Assembly: GCA_028280615.1 (NCBI GenBank) | Contig: JANQLK010000022.1 | Span: 186,001-250,000 of the forward strand | Direction of reading: 5' to 3' | Length of the DNA: 64,000 bases | Source: Woeseiaceae bacterium | GTDB lineage: Bacteria; Pseudomonadota; Gammaproteobacteria; Steroidobacterales; Woeseiaceae | Shown here: in pieces, positions 8,609 to 17,693 of the stretch | Layout of the letters: every line of letters begins with the position of its first letter | How positions within the stretch are numbered: position 1 is the stretch's first letter | Notes under the pieces: model-generated | Databases searched by the model: none | Seen by the model: only the letters and a program-made list of their open reading frames with translations | Told to the model about the DNA's origin: nothing | Position numbers and translations under genes: made by a program

Positions 8609-9925
8609 TCAGGCCACCGTGTCGAGGACGCGGCCGAAGCGCTCGAAGGCGTCCTCGAGTTCGCCTCGGTCCGCGTTCAGAAACGGCGCGAATTGCATCG
8701 TGTCCATGCCATTGCGAATGACGAGGTTCTCGTCCCAGAAGCAGCGCTTGTGAACCTCCATGCCGCGCGCGCCGGGCTCGTTTTCGCGCGGCGCGAGCTC
8801 GATGGCTCCCATGAGCCCGATGTTGCGCACGTCGATCACCTTGTCGTGGCCGGCGAAGCCGTGCAACAGCGTTTCGAAGGGTTTCGCCAGTTCGCGCGCA
8901 TGCTCGAATATGCCCTCGATCTCATAGACATCCATCGTCGCGAGCCCGGCGGCCGCGGCGACCGGGTGCCCGGAGTAGGTATAACCGTGGAACAGCTCGA
9001 TCATGCCGTCGGGGCCGTGCATGAAGGCGTCGTGGATAGGCTCCCTGACGAGCACGGCGCCCATCGGGATCACGCCGTTGGTCAGGCCCTTGGCCGTCGT
9101 GATCAGGTCCGGTACGACGTCGAAGTAGTCGGCCGCGAAAGGCTCCCCCAGGCGGCCGAATGCCGTAATCACCTCGTCGAAGATCAGCAGGATACCGTGC
9201 GCATCGCATATCTCGCGCAGCCGTTCGAGGTAGCCTGCGGGCGGCGGCAGGACGCCCGTCGATCCCGCGACGGGCTCGACGATCACGGCGGCGATCGTGC
9301 CGCCGCCGCGTTCGGAACACAGCCTTTCGAGGTCGTCGGCCAGGTGCGCGCCCCATTCGGGCTGGCCGCGCGAGAACGCCGTGAATTCGAGATCCGAGGT
9401 CGAGCGGATGTGATCGACCGTGGGCAGCAGGCAGGCGCTGAAGGCTTCGCGATTGGCCGGCATCCCGCCCACGGACAGGCCGCCGAAGTTGACGCCGTGA
9501 TAGCCGCGCTCGCGGCCGATCAGGCGAGTACGTTCGACGTCGCCGTTGGCGCGATGATAGCCGAGTGCGATCTTGAGAGCCGTGTCGACCGATTCCGAAC
9601 CGGAGTTGGTGAAGAAGCAGCGTGTGAAACCGTCGGGCGCCATCGCCGTCAGGCGTTCGGCCAGCTCGAAGGATCGATTGTTGGAGGCCTGGAAGCCGAG
9701 TGCATAGTCGAGCGTCGCGACCTGCTCTTGCACGGCCTCGACGATCTGCGGGTGACAGTGACCGATGCCCGAAGTCCAGAGCCCCGAGAAAAGGTCATAC
9801 AGCCTGCGGTCATCGTCGGCGGTGTAGTAGTGGCCTTCAGCAGCCTTGAGTATCCGCGGCTCCTGCTTGAATGCGCGATTCGCCGTGAATGGCATCCAGT
9901 ACGCGTCGACGGCGGACTTGCTCAT
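8609..9925 (-). CDS. Class III omega-amino acid:pyruvate aminotransferase
   Basis: The 438-residue PLP enzyme matches beta-alanine/omega-amino acid:pyruvate transaminases. The N-terminus AYWMPFTANRAFK is characteristic, followed by DLFSGLWTSGIGHCHP. The PLP phosphate-binding NSGSESVDTALK, the ring-stacking YHG region, the IFDEVITAFGR aspartate motif and the Schiff-base lysine in TTAKGLTNGVIPMG are all present. It would move an amino group from beta-alanine or a related omega-amine to pyruvate, giving malonate semialdehyde and alanine. The usual partner, a methylmalonate-semialdehyde dehydrogenase, is not adjacent, so the physiological substrate is open. Length is normal for the family. Confidence 0.9.
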   Translation of the reverse strand: MSKSAVDAYWMPFTANRAFKQEPRILKAAEGHYYTADDDRRLYDLFSGLWTSGIGHCHPQIVEAVQEQVATLDYALGFQASNNRSFELAERLTAMAPDGFTRCFFTNSGSESVDTALKIALGYHRANGDVERTRLIGRERGYHGVNFGGLSVGGMPANREAFSACLLPTVDHIRSTSDLEFTAFSRGQPEWGAHLADDLERLCSERGGGTIAAVIVEPVAGSTGVLPPPAGYLERLREICDAHGILLIFDEVITAFGRLGEPFAADYFDVVPDLITTAKGLTNGVIPMGAVLVREPIHDAFMHGPDGMIELFHGYTYSGHPVAAAAGLATMDVYEIEGIFEHARELAKPFETLLHGFAGHDKVIDVRNIGLMGAIELAPRENEPGARGMEVHKRCFWDENLVIRNGMDTMQFAPFLNADRGELEDAFERFGRVLDTVA

Positions 9926-10023
9926 GGCTCGAACTCCCGGTGCGGTTCGTTGTCTGTCCCTTTCGTTGACTGTAAGTTGATGTCAGCACGGGTTCAAACG
10001 CGGTCCGGCATTGGAGGGGGACA

Positions 10024-10617
10024 ATGAGCAAGCGCATCGAATTCTGGTTCTCGATCGGCAGCACCTACACCTACCTGACCGTGTCGCGGATCGCGGGGAT
10101 AGAGGCGTCGATGGACGTCACGTTCGACTGGCGGCCGTTCAGCGTCCGCGCGCTGATGCAGGAAATGAACAACCTGCCGTTCGTCGGCAAGCCCGCCAAG
10201 GAGGCGTACATGTGGCGCGATCTCGAGCGCCGCGCCGGGCGCTACGGCCTGCCGATCTCGCTGCCCGTCGAGTACCCGCTCGAGCACTTCGATCGGGCCA
10301 ATCACGTGGCCGTGCTTGGCCGCGAGGAAGGCTGGTGCGAGGCGTACGTTCGGAGCGCTTACGGGCTGTGGTTCAACGAGGGCCTGGCCGCGGGCAGCGC
10401 CGGCAACCTCGAGAAGAGCATCGCGGATGCCGGCCAGTCGGTCGAACGCGTCCTCGAGGCGGCGGGCGGCGAGGAAAACGTCGCGCGCTACGAGGCCGCG
10501 ACCGACACGGCGCGCGCACGAGGGATATTCGGCGCGCCGTCGTTCGTCGTCGATGAACGCGAACTCTTCTGGGGCGACGATCGCCTCGAGGACGCCGTCG
10601 CGTTCGCGACGGGCTGA
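10024..10617 (+). CDS. DsbA-like 2-hydroxychromene-2-carboxylate isomerase family protein
   Basis: The 197-residue protein is a thioredoxin-fold protein with the DsbA-like helical insertion. It begins IEFWFSIGSTYTYL, where the active-site position is Ser, as in kappa-class glutathione transferases and 2-hydroxychromene-2-carboxylate isomerases. Near the C-terminus it has the conserved ARGIFGAPSFVVDERELFWGDDRLE. These enzymes use glutathione in isomerisation or conjugation of aromatic intermediates. No other aromatic-degradation gene is nearby, so a general GST-like role is as likely as the isomerase. The start has a purine-rich GGAGGGGGACA upstream. It is convergent with the BI-1 gene. Confidence 0.85.
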   Translation: MSKRIEFWFSIGSTYTYLTVSRIAGIEASMDVTFDWRPFSVRALMQEMNNLPFVGKPAKEAYMWRDLERRAGRYGLPISLPVEYPLEHFDRANHVAVLGREEGWCEAYVRSAYGLWFNEGLAAGSAGNLEKSIADAGQSVERVLEAAGGEENVARYEAATDTARARGIFGAPSFVVDERELFWGDDRLEDAVAFATG

Positions 10618-10639
10618 GAGCGTCCGGCGTCCCGAGTCA

Positions 10640-11341
10640 CTAGCGTCGCGCGAGGAACAACCGCAACACGTACCACAGCATCAGGGCGACGGACGCAAAC
10701 AGCTCGAGCGCGGCGGCGATATGGCGATCGTCCGGGTAGTCGCGCATGATCTTCGACGTGTCGTAGAGAATCGATGCGCCGGCCAGCCCGATCATCGCCA
10801 TCGAGAACCACGTGCCCAGGTGGAAACCGATCGCGGCGCCCATGACGATCGTGCCGAGCGCGATCAGGCCGGCCCACATCATGAAGCTCCTCAGAAACGA
10901 GAAGTCGCGGCCGCTGACGAACGCAATGGCGGTCAATGCGAAGAACGCGCCCAGCGTCACGTAGACGGCCTTCTCGATAATCCCCTGGCCTACGGCCGCA
11001 GCCATCCAGAACATCGGTATGAAGATGATCGCCTCGGCGACGATGAAGCCGGCCAGCGCCATGTACTGCGCACCGCGGGATTCAACCCGGTGTGCCACAT
11101 GGCTCGCAATCCAGGACACGAGGATGAATCCGCCGAGCACGGCCATCCAGGAAGTCTCGAGCATCCAGATCGCCATCGCCTCGGCGTAGGGCGTCTGGAA
11201 CAGCGCCCATTCCAGCGCGGCGAACGCGAGGATCGCGCCGAGCAGATGCGAGTAGACCCTGCGGATGAATCCGGTGCGGTCGTTCGATTCCGCCAGCGGT
11301 AACGCCTCGACGACGTCAGGCTTCAGTTCTTCGACACTCAT
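10640..11341 (-). CDS. Bax inhibitor-1/YccA family membrane protein
   Basis: The 233-residue protein has a short polar N-terminus with RTGFIRRVYSHLLGAILAFA, then seven hydrophobic segments. The C-terminal region keeps the conserved Asp of the BI-1 family in GASILYDTSKIMRDYPDD, which in bacterial homologues forms part of the pH-sensitive calcium-leak site. A YccA-like inner-membrane role (interaction with FtsH) or calcium leak channel are the known options; the sequence does not choose between them. Last residues LELFASVALMLWYVLRLFLARR are typical. It stands alone, with a divergent regulator-free upstream region. Confidence 0.9.
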   Translation of the reverse strand: MSVEELKPDVVEALPLAESNDRTGFIRRVYSHLLGAILAFAALEWALFQTPYAEAMAIWMLETSWMAVLGGFILVSWIASHVAHRVESRGAQYMALAGFIVAEAIIFIPMFWMAAAVGQGIIEKAVYVTLGAFFALTAIAFVSGRDFSFLRSFMMWAGLIALGTIVMGAAIGFHLGTWFSMAMIGLAGASILYDTSKIMRDYPDDRHIAAALELFASVALMLWYVLRLFLARR

Positions 11342-11454
11342 GTCGGCTCCTCCCGGAGATTGTCCAGGATGAACAGACTACGTGGTCTGGGCAGCGGGCT
11401 GCGTGAGCCAACGCTCAGTAAGGCTTTAACATATCGCCGATAGGGAGACGAGTG

Positions 11455-13824
11455 TCACAATTCGTCTTCAGCGAGAACGACGAGACTGTCTTCCGCATTC
11501 AGCGTGAACGTCGAGTTCTTGTCGGGAATCAGCGCAACGCCGTTGTTGTCTTCACGGCTCGACTCGAGCGATTTGATCTTGACGCCCATGCAGACTTCGC
11601 TGCGCTTCTGTGCGACGGCCATCATCTCGGCGAAGGAGAGCTCGACGGGCAGCGAATCGAAATACAGGCTGGCGGGCTTCAGATAGATTTCGGAGCCATC
11701 CTCCTCGAAGATGTCGTCGTAGACCTTCTCGATATCCCGGCTTTCCGAAATCTGCGCCATGATCATGCTGACCAGCCGGTTCGAGATGATCACGTCCTGC
11801 ACGCCCGCCTTGGCGACCAGCGCGTCGTTCTGCGAGTCGAGAATCTCGGTGATCAGCTTGGTGCCCCGACTCTCCTTCGGATACTGGCTGAAGATGCGGC
11901 GCAAGAGCAGCAGCGCAACGATGTTCTCGGAGTCGACGCGAGCTGCGTCGACGGGTTCGTCGCTGGATTCCGTGCCCGCGAGGATGATGATGTTGTCGTA
12001 CTCGAACGGCTTGACCGACAGCAGGTCCTCGATGTTCAGGCAGTCATGTTCCAGCAGCCGAACCGCGACGCCCGGCAGCGCTTCGTCCAGCGCCTCGATC
12101 TCGGTGCGCTGCCGCTCGGTCGGCTTCTTGAGCAACACGCTGATTTCGCTGCCGTCGACAATATAGTCGGCGAACTCTCGAATGATCGCCGCCGATTTGA
12201 AGGTCCAGCCGATCATGAGCTCGCGCTCGACGCGCTGCTCCTGGCGGCGGTTCGCGAGCGGCAGGTCGCGCGGCGTCGCGACGGGTTCGTCGAGGAGCTC
12301 GATCGTCGAGTCGTCGTCGGCGACGATCAGGATCTCGTCTCCGGGCTGCATCGTGCGTGACACGTCGGGGTTGAGCGCTATCTCGCCGTCCGCGCCGCGT
12401 ATGCCCATCGGCACGCCGTCGGGGAAACGGTAGGCGATCTCACCGAAAGTCGCGCCGCCCCACTCGGCGTCGTAGAAGTACATCTCGCAGCCGTCGAAGG
12501 ACAGGATCTCCGAGTAGACGACCGACAGCCCAACCGAGCGCGAGGTCTGTACGAGCAGTTTCGCAAGCACGTCGCTCGTGTTCACGGTAATGACGTGTTC
12601 GGGGAAACTCGAACGCACGATCTCGCGATGGGTCGGGTTGAATATCTCCACGACGAGGGCGAAGTCATCTCGGTCGATCTCGTTGCCCATCGTTGCGAGT
12701 ACGGTCTGAATGGCCTTGGCATCGCTCGATGCCTTGAGTTCCGCGTTGTCGGTGTCTTCGCAGCACGCGAGGATGATGACCGACTTGCAGGCCTCGAGCG
12801 ATACCATGTCGAGATTGGTCAGCGTCGAAACGTCACCGCTACGCGTGACGATGCGCGTTGTGCGGGTCGCGCCCAGCCGGAGACGCAGGACGTCGTCCAT
12901 CTCCTCATTGTCCTTGTCGGCAAGGATGACGACGCAGGCGTCTTTCTCGCTCTCGTTTGCGATGATCAGTTCGCGAATGATTTCGACGATACGCTGTTCG
13001 TTCCAGCCCAGGATCAGCGTATGACCTTCTTCTATGACCTTCGACCGGCCGCGTTTGAGATCGTGGATCTTCTGGTCGAGCGCGGTCGTAATGAATGCGA
13101 TCAGCGCCGATAACATGACGATGCCGGCGATCCCGGCCAGCACGGCAAACGTCTTGTAGCCGACGCTCGAGTAGATGTCCTGGGCCATGTTGCCCGGATC
13201 GGTGATCTCGAGGAACGTGATGTACAGGTTGCCCAGGAAGCCCAGGCCTTCATGCTGCTGACCCATCTCGGGAAACAGCAGCGTCATGGCGCCGCGCAGC
13301 AAACCGATCAACAAAAAAGTGCCGACGAATGCGGCCGTCAGCGCCTTGAAGATGGAGCTGCCGCCTTTCGCCATGAAGGTGTCGAATCGGTAGCGCATGC
13401 GGGTCTTGCGCTCCGCCCGTGGCGGCAGCGGCTCCACGACGCGCTTCTCGGTGATCTGAGTCAGGTGCCGGACTTTGGCCGTCGCGGTGAGGTCGTAGGG
13501 GTCGGCCTCGCGCGGTTCCGCCGGCGGCAGGACCTCGAGCTCGCGAATGGCGACGGAATCGTTGGCCGGCGCCGGCATCTCGACGGGCTTGCCGTCGGCG
13601 TCGACCAGGTAGACGACGGCGCCGAAGGCCTGAAGCTTCTGGATGACCGCGTTGGCCTTGTCCCAGTCGAGCCGACGGGCCAGCGTGACGACCTGGCCGG
13701 AGAACATCCGGTCAATCGTCGATGCCTTCTTGTGGAACCGCTCGGCGAACCTCGAGCGCACGTCCTCGACTTCGTGACCGTCGGCCACCTCGCCTCTGAA
13801 CGCTATGCTGTACTGCCCGCTCAT
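11455..13824 (-). CDS. CASTOR/POLLUX-like RCK ion channel with extra N-terminal module
   Basis: The 789-residue protein has an N-terminal module (about 1-76) not part of the channel, with FRGEVADGHEVEDVRSRF and RMFSGQVVTLARRLD. A linker follows, then a membrane segment (about 158-184), a pore region with FLEITDPGNMAQD (about 204-216) and a second membrane segment (about 225-249). The remainder is a large cytosolic part with two RCK/TrkA-N-like Rossmann domains; the first begins HTLILGWNEQRIVEIIREL. The DPGNMA filter resembles the ADSGNHA filter of plant CASTOR/POLLUX/DMI1 channels rather than the potassium TVGYG. It is probably a cation channel of the inner membrane; ion and ligand are unknown. 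The start ATG at 13824 follows a GC-rich leader. Confidence 0.85.
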   Translation of the reverse strand: MSGQYSIAFRGEVADGHEVEDVRSRFAERFHKKASTIDRMFSGQVVTLARRLDWDKANAVIQKLQAFGAVVYLVDADGKPVEMPAPANDSVAIRELEVLPPAEPREADPYDLTATAKVRHLTQITEKRVVEPLPPRAERKTRMRYRFDTFMAKGGSSIFKALTAAFVGTFLLIGLLRGAMTLLFPEMGQQHEGLGFLGNLYITFLEITDPGNMAQDIYSSVGYKTFAVLAGIAGIVMLSALIAFITTALDQKIHDLKRGRSKVIEEGHTLILGWNEQRIVEIIRELIIANESEKDACVVILADKDNEEMDDVLRLRLGATRTTRIVTRSGDVSTLTNLDMVSLEACKSVIILACCEDTDNAELKASSDAKAIQTVLATMGNEIDRDDFALVVEIFNPTHREIVRSSFPEHVITVNTSDVLAKLLVQTSRSVGLSVVYSEILSFDGCEMYFYDAEWGGATFGEIAYRFPDGVPMGIRGADGEIALNPDVSRTMQPGDEILIVADDDSTIELLDEPVATPRDLPLANRRQEQRVERELMIGWTFKSAAIIREFADYIVDGSEISVLLKKPTERQRTEIEALDEALPGVAVRLLEHDCLNIEDLLSVKPFEYDNIIILAGTESSDEPVDAARVDSENIVALLLLRRIFSQYPKESRGTKLITEILDSQNDALVAKAGVQDVIISNRLVSMIMAQISESRDIEKVYDDIFEEDGSEIYLKPASLYFDSLPVELSFAEMMAVAQKRSEVCMGVKIKSLESSREDNNGVALIPDKNSTFTLNAEDSLVVLAEDEL

Positions 13825-14061
13825 GCGGGGAAGTTACTCTCTGCGGCCGCGACGGGAAGCTGCACAGGTCACAGATTCTGTAAAAAGGCGGCAACCCCGC
13901 AATTCGGCCTGGCCGATGGAAACCGCAGATTAAAACGGTTTTCCCGTAGTCTATGCTTATGAGAGAGTGTCAGACGTTGAGAAGAGACCAAACGGTCAGC
14001 GAGCCGAACCGGGCAATGGGGCCCACCTAGGCAGCTGACGAGAACCTGGAGGGCAGTTCCG

Positions 14062-14586
14062 ATGTCCACGACGGTTATCCGTAGTCCGAGCAGACTACAC
14101 TTGAGTGCCATATGCCGGTCCACCTGTCTGTCGGCAGCGCTCACGCTCTGTTTCGCCGCCTGTGCCGCCGCCGACCCGCGAGGCGGTTCGCCGGCCATGA
14201 CGGCAACCGGGGAGCCTGCCCCCCTAACGACGTTCGATGCGGTCGCCATCCAGGGATTCCGGACGGACACACTGAAGCCCGAGACGTCCCGGGCCATCGA
14301 CGAGATCATCGTCTTTGGTATCCGCAAGCCGCGCGTCGAGGATCCGAAGCCCGATCTGCTGATCGACCCGCTGCGCGCTCGCGTACTCAAAGAGATTCGT
14401 GAGCTCAAGCTTCTCGACGGCGAATTCGAATGGCGCGCCGAGACATCCGATCTCGACGTCGAACCGCCAAGGCTGCGCGTGGGCTACGACCCGCGAAGCG
14501 ATGCGCGGCTGCCCGAACCGAGCCCGCAGGTGCGGCTACCTATCGATCGGGTTAGACCGGCAACCTTGTTGAGCGTCGACTTTTAA
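14062..14586 (+). CDS. Small exported protein of unknown function
   Basis: The 174-residue protein has an N-terminal hydrophobic region ending LCFAACAAADPRGG (about 22-38), consistent with a signal peptide or lipoprotein signal. The mature part is polar and Pro/Arg-rich with IDEIIVFGIRKPRVEDPKPDLLIDPLRARVLKEI and no recognisable domain. A good ribosome-binding site (GGAGGG) precedes the ATG. A rho-independent terminator lies 39 bases after the stop, supporting a real monocistronic gene. A stretch EIIVFG resembles N-terminal tags seen on some TonB-receptor-associated exported proteins, but that is only a resemblance. Function unknown. Confidence 0.65.
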   Translation: MSTTVIRSPSRLHLSAICRSTCLSAALTLCFAACAAADPRGGSPAMTATGEPAPLTTFDAVAIQGFRTDTLKPETSRAIDEIIVFGIRKPRVEDPKPDLLIDPLRARVLKEIRELKLLDGEFEWRAETSDLDVEPPRLRVGYDPRSDARLPEPSPQVRLPIDRVRPATLLSVDF

Positions 14587-14624
14587 CTCTCTCACAGGTA
14601 CTCCTGCTCCTTGATCGACGCTGT

Positions 14625-14659
14625 GCCCGATCGGAAACCCCGCCGGTCGGGCTTTTTTT
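14625..14659 (+). terminator. Rho-independent terminator after the small exported protein gene
   Basis: A 10-base-pair stem (GCCCGATCGG with CCGGTCGGGC, one G-U pair) with an 8-base loop is followed by seven T residues. It ends transcription of the rightward gene at 14062. Read on the other strand there is no T-run after the stem, so it is not an obvious terminator for the leftward EamA gene. Confidence 0.85.
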
Positions 14660-14661
14660 GG

Positions 14662-15591
14662 CTACCCGGACTCGGCTTTAAGTCGCGAGAGCAAGCGGCC
14701 GTCGATGACGAGCAGACCCGCGGCAATGACAGCCATGCCAAGGAACTGAAACGCCGCTAGCCGCTCGTCGAGGAACAGCCAGCCGAGAAGAATGGCCGTC
14801 ACGGGAATCAGCAGCGTCACGAGAATCGCGTTGGTCGCACCGGCGCTTGCGATCAGGCGGAAGTAGAGCACGTAGGCGAGAGACGTCGACAGCACGGCGA
14901 GGGCAACGACCGCCGTCCACGCCTCGGGACCCGTCGTCAGCACGGCTGCCGGTTCGTCGAAGACGGCGACCAGCAGCACCATGATCAGAGCCGACATCAG
15001 TAGCTGCCCCGCCGATGCCACGATCGGATTCAGGCCCATCGCAGGCAGGCGGCGCGCATAGACTCCGGCCACGGCGTACGACAGCGCGCCGCCGAGAATG
15101 GCACAGCTTGCGATGAGGTTTGTGCCCGGTCCGTTCATCGCCTCCGGCCCGATCAGGATCGCGACCCCCGCGAGGCCGAGCAATGCCCCCGCGAGCCGGG
15201 TGATGGTCATGCGCTCGTCACGAAGGGCCAGGCCGGCGACGATTACCGTGAAGATGGGCGCCGACGCGTTGAGTATCGCCGCGAGCCCGGAGGCGACCGA
15301 TTGCTGACCCCACGCGATGAGCACGAACGGCACCACGTTGTTGACCAGCCCCAGCACGAGGAACACGAGCCATGCGGCGCCGCTTCGCGGGATGGGCCAG
15401 CGGGCAATGAGCACAATTCCCCAAAGCACTACGGCGGCGAGCCCCACGCGCATCGCGACGATCAGCAGCGGCGACCACTCACCGAGGGCGATCTCGACGA
15501 AGAAGAACGAGCCGCCCCAGAGGATCGACAGGCCGATGAGCATCGCCCATTCGCCGATCCCCATGCGCGGGTTGATTGCACTTCCCGACAT
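14662..15591 (-). CDS. EamA/DMT-family exporter
   Basis: The protein of about 309 residues has ten hydrophobic segments arranged as two EamA repeats, the layout of drug/metabolite transporters such as RhtA/YdcZ-type exporters. The first repeat includes GLSILWGGSFFFVEIALGEWSPLLIVAMR; the second ends with PVTAILLGWLFLDERLAAFQFLGM, a classic DMT motif. I start at the ATG at 15591, just before GIGEWAML, because the longer reading frame upstream overlaps the divergent AraC-type regulator. It would export amino acids or other small molecules across the inner membrane. The divergent regulator at 15686 is a plausible controller. Confidence 0.86.
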   Translation of the reverse strand: MSGSAINPRMGIGEWAMLIGLSILWGGSFFFVEIALGEWSPLLIVAMRVGLAAVVLWGIVLIARWPIPRSGAAWLVFLVLGLVNNVVPFVLIAWGQQSVASGLAAILNASAPIFTVIVAGLALRDERMTITRLAGALLGLAGVAILIGPEAMNGPGTNLIASCAILGGALSYAVAGVYARRLPAMGLNPIVASAGQLLMSALIMVLLVAVFDEPAAVLTTGPEAWTAVVALAVLSTSLAYVLYFRLIASAGATNAILVTLLIPVTAILLGWLFLDERLAAFQFLGMAVIAAGLLVIDGRLLSRLKAESG

Positions 15592-15685
15592 GTGCGAAGC
15601 ATACGGGTTCGAATGCTGCAAAGTCGCCGGAATCGGACCTGCAACCAGAAGCGATTTTCGGGCGCTTTTATTTACACTAGCGACC

Positions 15686-16702
15686 ATGGGTCTCGTCTCC
15701 TCGCTGTTCGCGCACAAAGTCGTCACCGTGGCCACGGCCGGGGCGCACGCCCCCGACGCGCTCCGGCGTGAGCTGTTCGAGTCGGTGGGCGTCGATTCTG
15801 ACGCTCCGGTCGACCCGAAGCTCATGATTGCCGACACCGACTACTACGCGCTGTGCGAACACGTGGCGCGTGCCGATCCGCATGGGGTCTCGGTACCGCT
15901 GCGTGTGGGTTCACTCATGGTTTGCGACGACTACGGCGCGTTCGGCCTCGCGTGGAAGACGGCGCCGAATCTTCGCGCGTCCTACGCCCGAGCCGAGCGC
16001 TATGCGCGGGTGCTGACGAGCGTATCGACCTACGAGTTCATCACCGAGGCCGGCGCGTCGTACATGGTGCTGAATCGCGCCGGCGAGCGCACGCTGGGCC
16101 TCAGGCTCTCGAACGAACAGACCATCGTCGCGGTTACGCAGATAAGCCGCGAAGTGAGCCCCGAGCCCTTCAACCCGGCGGCGGTCTACTTCAGGCATGC
16201 CTCACCGGGCGACGTCTCGGCGCACGAGGAATACTTCGGCTGCCCGGTTTACTACGGAGCGGATCGCGACGCGCTCGAGGTGTCGGAGGAAAACCTCGCA
16301 CGACCGAACCGGCTGGGCGACGCCGGTGTAGCCGCGTTCATCGATCTGCACCTCGACGAGGAACTCGAGGCGGTCGCCATGGAGAAAGACCTGGCCGCCC
16401 GCGTACGCGAAGCGGTTGCGAATGCCTTGAGCTCGGGCGTGCCGACGATCTCGGATATCGCCGGCACGTTCGGCATGAGTGGTCGAACGCTGCAGCGCCG
16501 CCTCGCCGAGGACGGACACACGTTCCAGGCCCTCGTCGATGCCGCCCGCCGCGAACTCGCCGAACGCCTCCTCGAGGCCACGGATTACTCCCTCGCCGAA
16601 GTGGCGTTCCTGACCGGCTTCTCCGACCAAAGCGCGTTCACGCGGGCCTTCAAGCGCTGGGCCGGTCAGACGCCGCGCTCGTTCCGGCTGGCCGTCGGCT
16701 GA
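15686..16702 (+). CDS. AraC-family transcriptional regulator (PF12625-type N-terminus)
   Basis: The 338-residue protein has an N-terminal arabinose-binding-like domain of the type found in OruR/VirF-like regulators (about 20-200), and a C-terminal double helix-turn-helix. The DNA-binding part is clear: VPTISDIAGTFGMSGRTLQRRLAEDGHTFQALVDAARRELA (about 255-295), then LAEVAFLTGFSDQSAFTRAFKRWAGQTPRSFR. The ATG at 15686 gives the usual start; a longer frame upstream is intergenic. It is divergent from the EamA exporter and upstream of an NmrA-like reductase and a DUF1772 gene in the same direction, either of which it may control. The ligand is unknown. Confidence 0.88.
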   Translation: MGLVSSLFAHKVVTVATAGAHAPDALRRELFESVGVDSDAPVDPKLMIADTDYYALCEHVARADPHGVSVPLRVGSLMVCDDYGAFGLAWKTAPNLRASYARAERYARVLTSVSTYEFITEAGASYMVLNRAGERTLGLRLSNEQTIVAVTQISREVSPEPFNPAAVYFRHASPGDVSAHEEYFGCPVYYGADRDALEVSEENLARPNRLGDAGVAAFIDLHLDEELEAVAMEKDLAARVREAVANALSSGVPTISDIAGTFGMSGRTLQRRLAEDGHTFQALVDAARRELAERLLEATDYSLAEVAFLTGFSDQSAFTRAFKRWAGQTPRSFRLAVG

Positions 16703-16813
16703 CGGATACCGGCGCGCGTGGCGCGCCGGGTCAAAACACTGGCGCTCGACGTCAAGAGCCGCTGCCCTGGTTCTGGAATCCTGTCCGCATCTTCCAACGC
16801 ACAGGAGCTAGTC

Positions 16814-17662
16814 ATGCACAATGCATTCGGAAAACAGGCCGGCCTGACGCTGGTCATCGGCGGAACAGGCAAAACCGGTTCGCGAATAGTCGAACGGCTG
16901 AAGGCGCGCGAGGTGCCCGTTCGTGTCGGCTCGCGGTCGACGACGCCCGCCTTCGATTGGAACACGGAGGCCGGTTGGGATGCCTGCCTCGAGGGCGTCG
17001 AGTCGGTATACATCACCTATGCCCCCGACCTCGCCATCCCGGGGGCCACGGACTCCATACAGGCCTTCGTTGACGCGGCGAAACGGGCCGGTGTCAGGCG
17101 CGCCGTCATACTCTCGGGCCGCGGCGAATCCGAGGCACAGGCCTGCGAGAATATCGTGATCAATAGCGGCCTCGAATGGACCGTCGTGCGCGCAAGCTGG
17201 TTCAACCAGAACTTCTCGGAGGGCGCGTTCATCGACATGGTGCACGCAGGGCAGATCACGTTGCCGGTTGGCGACATAGCGGAGCCGTGGGTCGATGTCG
17301 ACGACATCGCCGATGTGGCCACGGCAGCGCTCTCCGAGCCGGGCCACGGCGGTGAAGTCTACGAGGTCACGGGCCCCGAGCTCCTGACGTTCAGGGACAT
17401 CGCCCGCGCGCTCACGAGGGCGACGGGCCGGTCGATCTCGTTTGTCGAAATCCCGCACGAGGCGTTCGTCAATGGTGTCCGGGAATCCGGCGCACCCGAG
17501 GCGGTCGTCTGGATCATGGATTACCTGTTCTCGACCGTGCTCGACGGCCGCAATGCCCACCTGACGGGCGGTGTCGAGCGCGCTCTTGGCCGCCGGCCGA
17601 AGCGCTTCGCCGACTACGCACGCGACGTTGCCGCGACGGGCGTGTGGCGGATTCCGGCATGA
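16814..17662 (+). CDS. NmrA-like NAD(P)-binding protein
   Basis: The 282-residue protein is an atypical short-chain dehydrogenase. It starts LTLVIGGTGKTGSRIVERL, an intact GxxGxxG dinucleotide site. It lacks an obvious YxxxK catalytic pair and has the NmrA-type layout with VVRASWFNQNFSE and EPWVDVDDIADVATAAL. Members are redox sensors or quinone/aldehyde reductases such as QorB. The start at 16814 is set by the ribosome-binding site AGGAGC. The next gene (DUF1772) starts 31 bases downstream in the same direction, so the two probably form an operon after the AraC regulator. Confidence 0.85.
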   Translation: MHNAFGKQAGLTLVIGGTGKTGSRIVERLKAREVPVRVGSRSTTPAFDWNTEAGWDACLEGVESVYITYAPDLAIPGATDSIQAFVDAAKRAGVRRAVILSGRGESEAQACENIVINSGLEWTVVRASWFNQNFSEGAFIDMVHAGQITLPVGDIAEPWVDVDDIADVATAALSEPGHGGEVYEVTGPELLTFRDIARALTRATGRSISFVEIPHEAFVNGVRESGAPEAVVWIMDYLFSTVLDGRNAHLTGGVERALGRRPKRFADYARDVAATGVWRIPA

Positions 17663-17693
17663 AGCGCGACTTCCCTGAGGCGAGGACGATACG

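Noticed and set aside
8528-10027. 499-codon rightward open frame over the aminotransferase
   Set aside because: The reverse-strand class III aminotransferase motifs are complete; the other frame has no recognisable protein features.
13869-14408. Reverse-strand ORF over the small exported protein
   Set aside because: The rightward frame has a ribosome-binding site, a signal peptide and a terminator; the reverse one has none.
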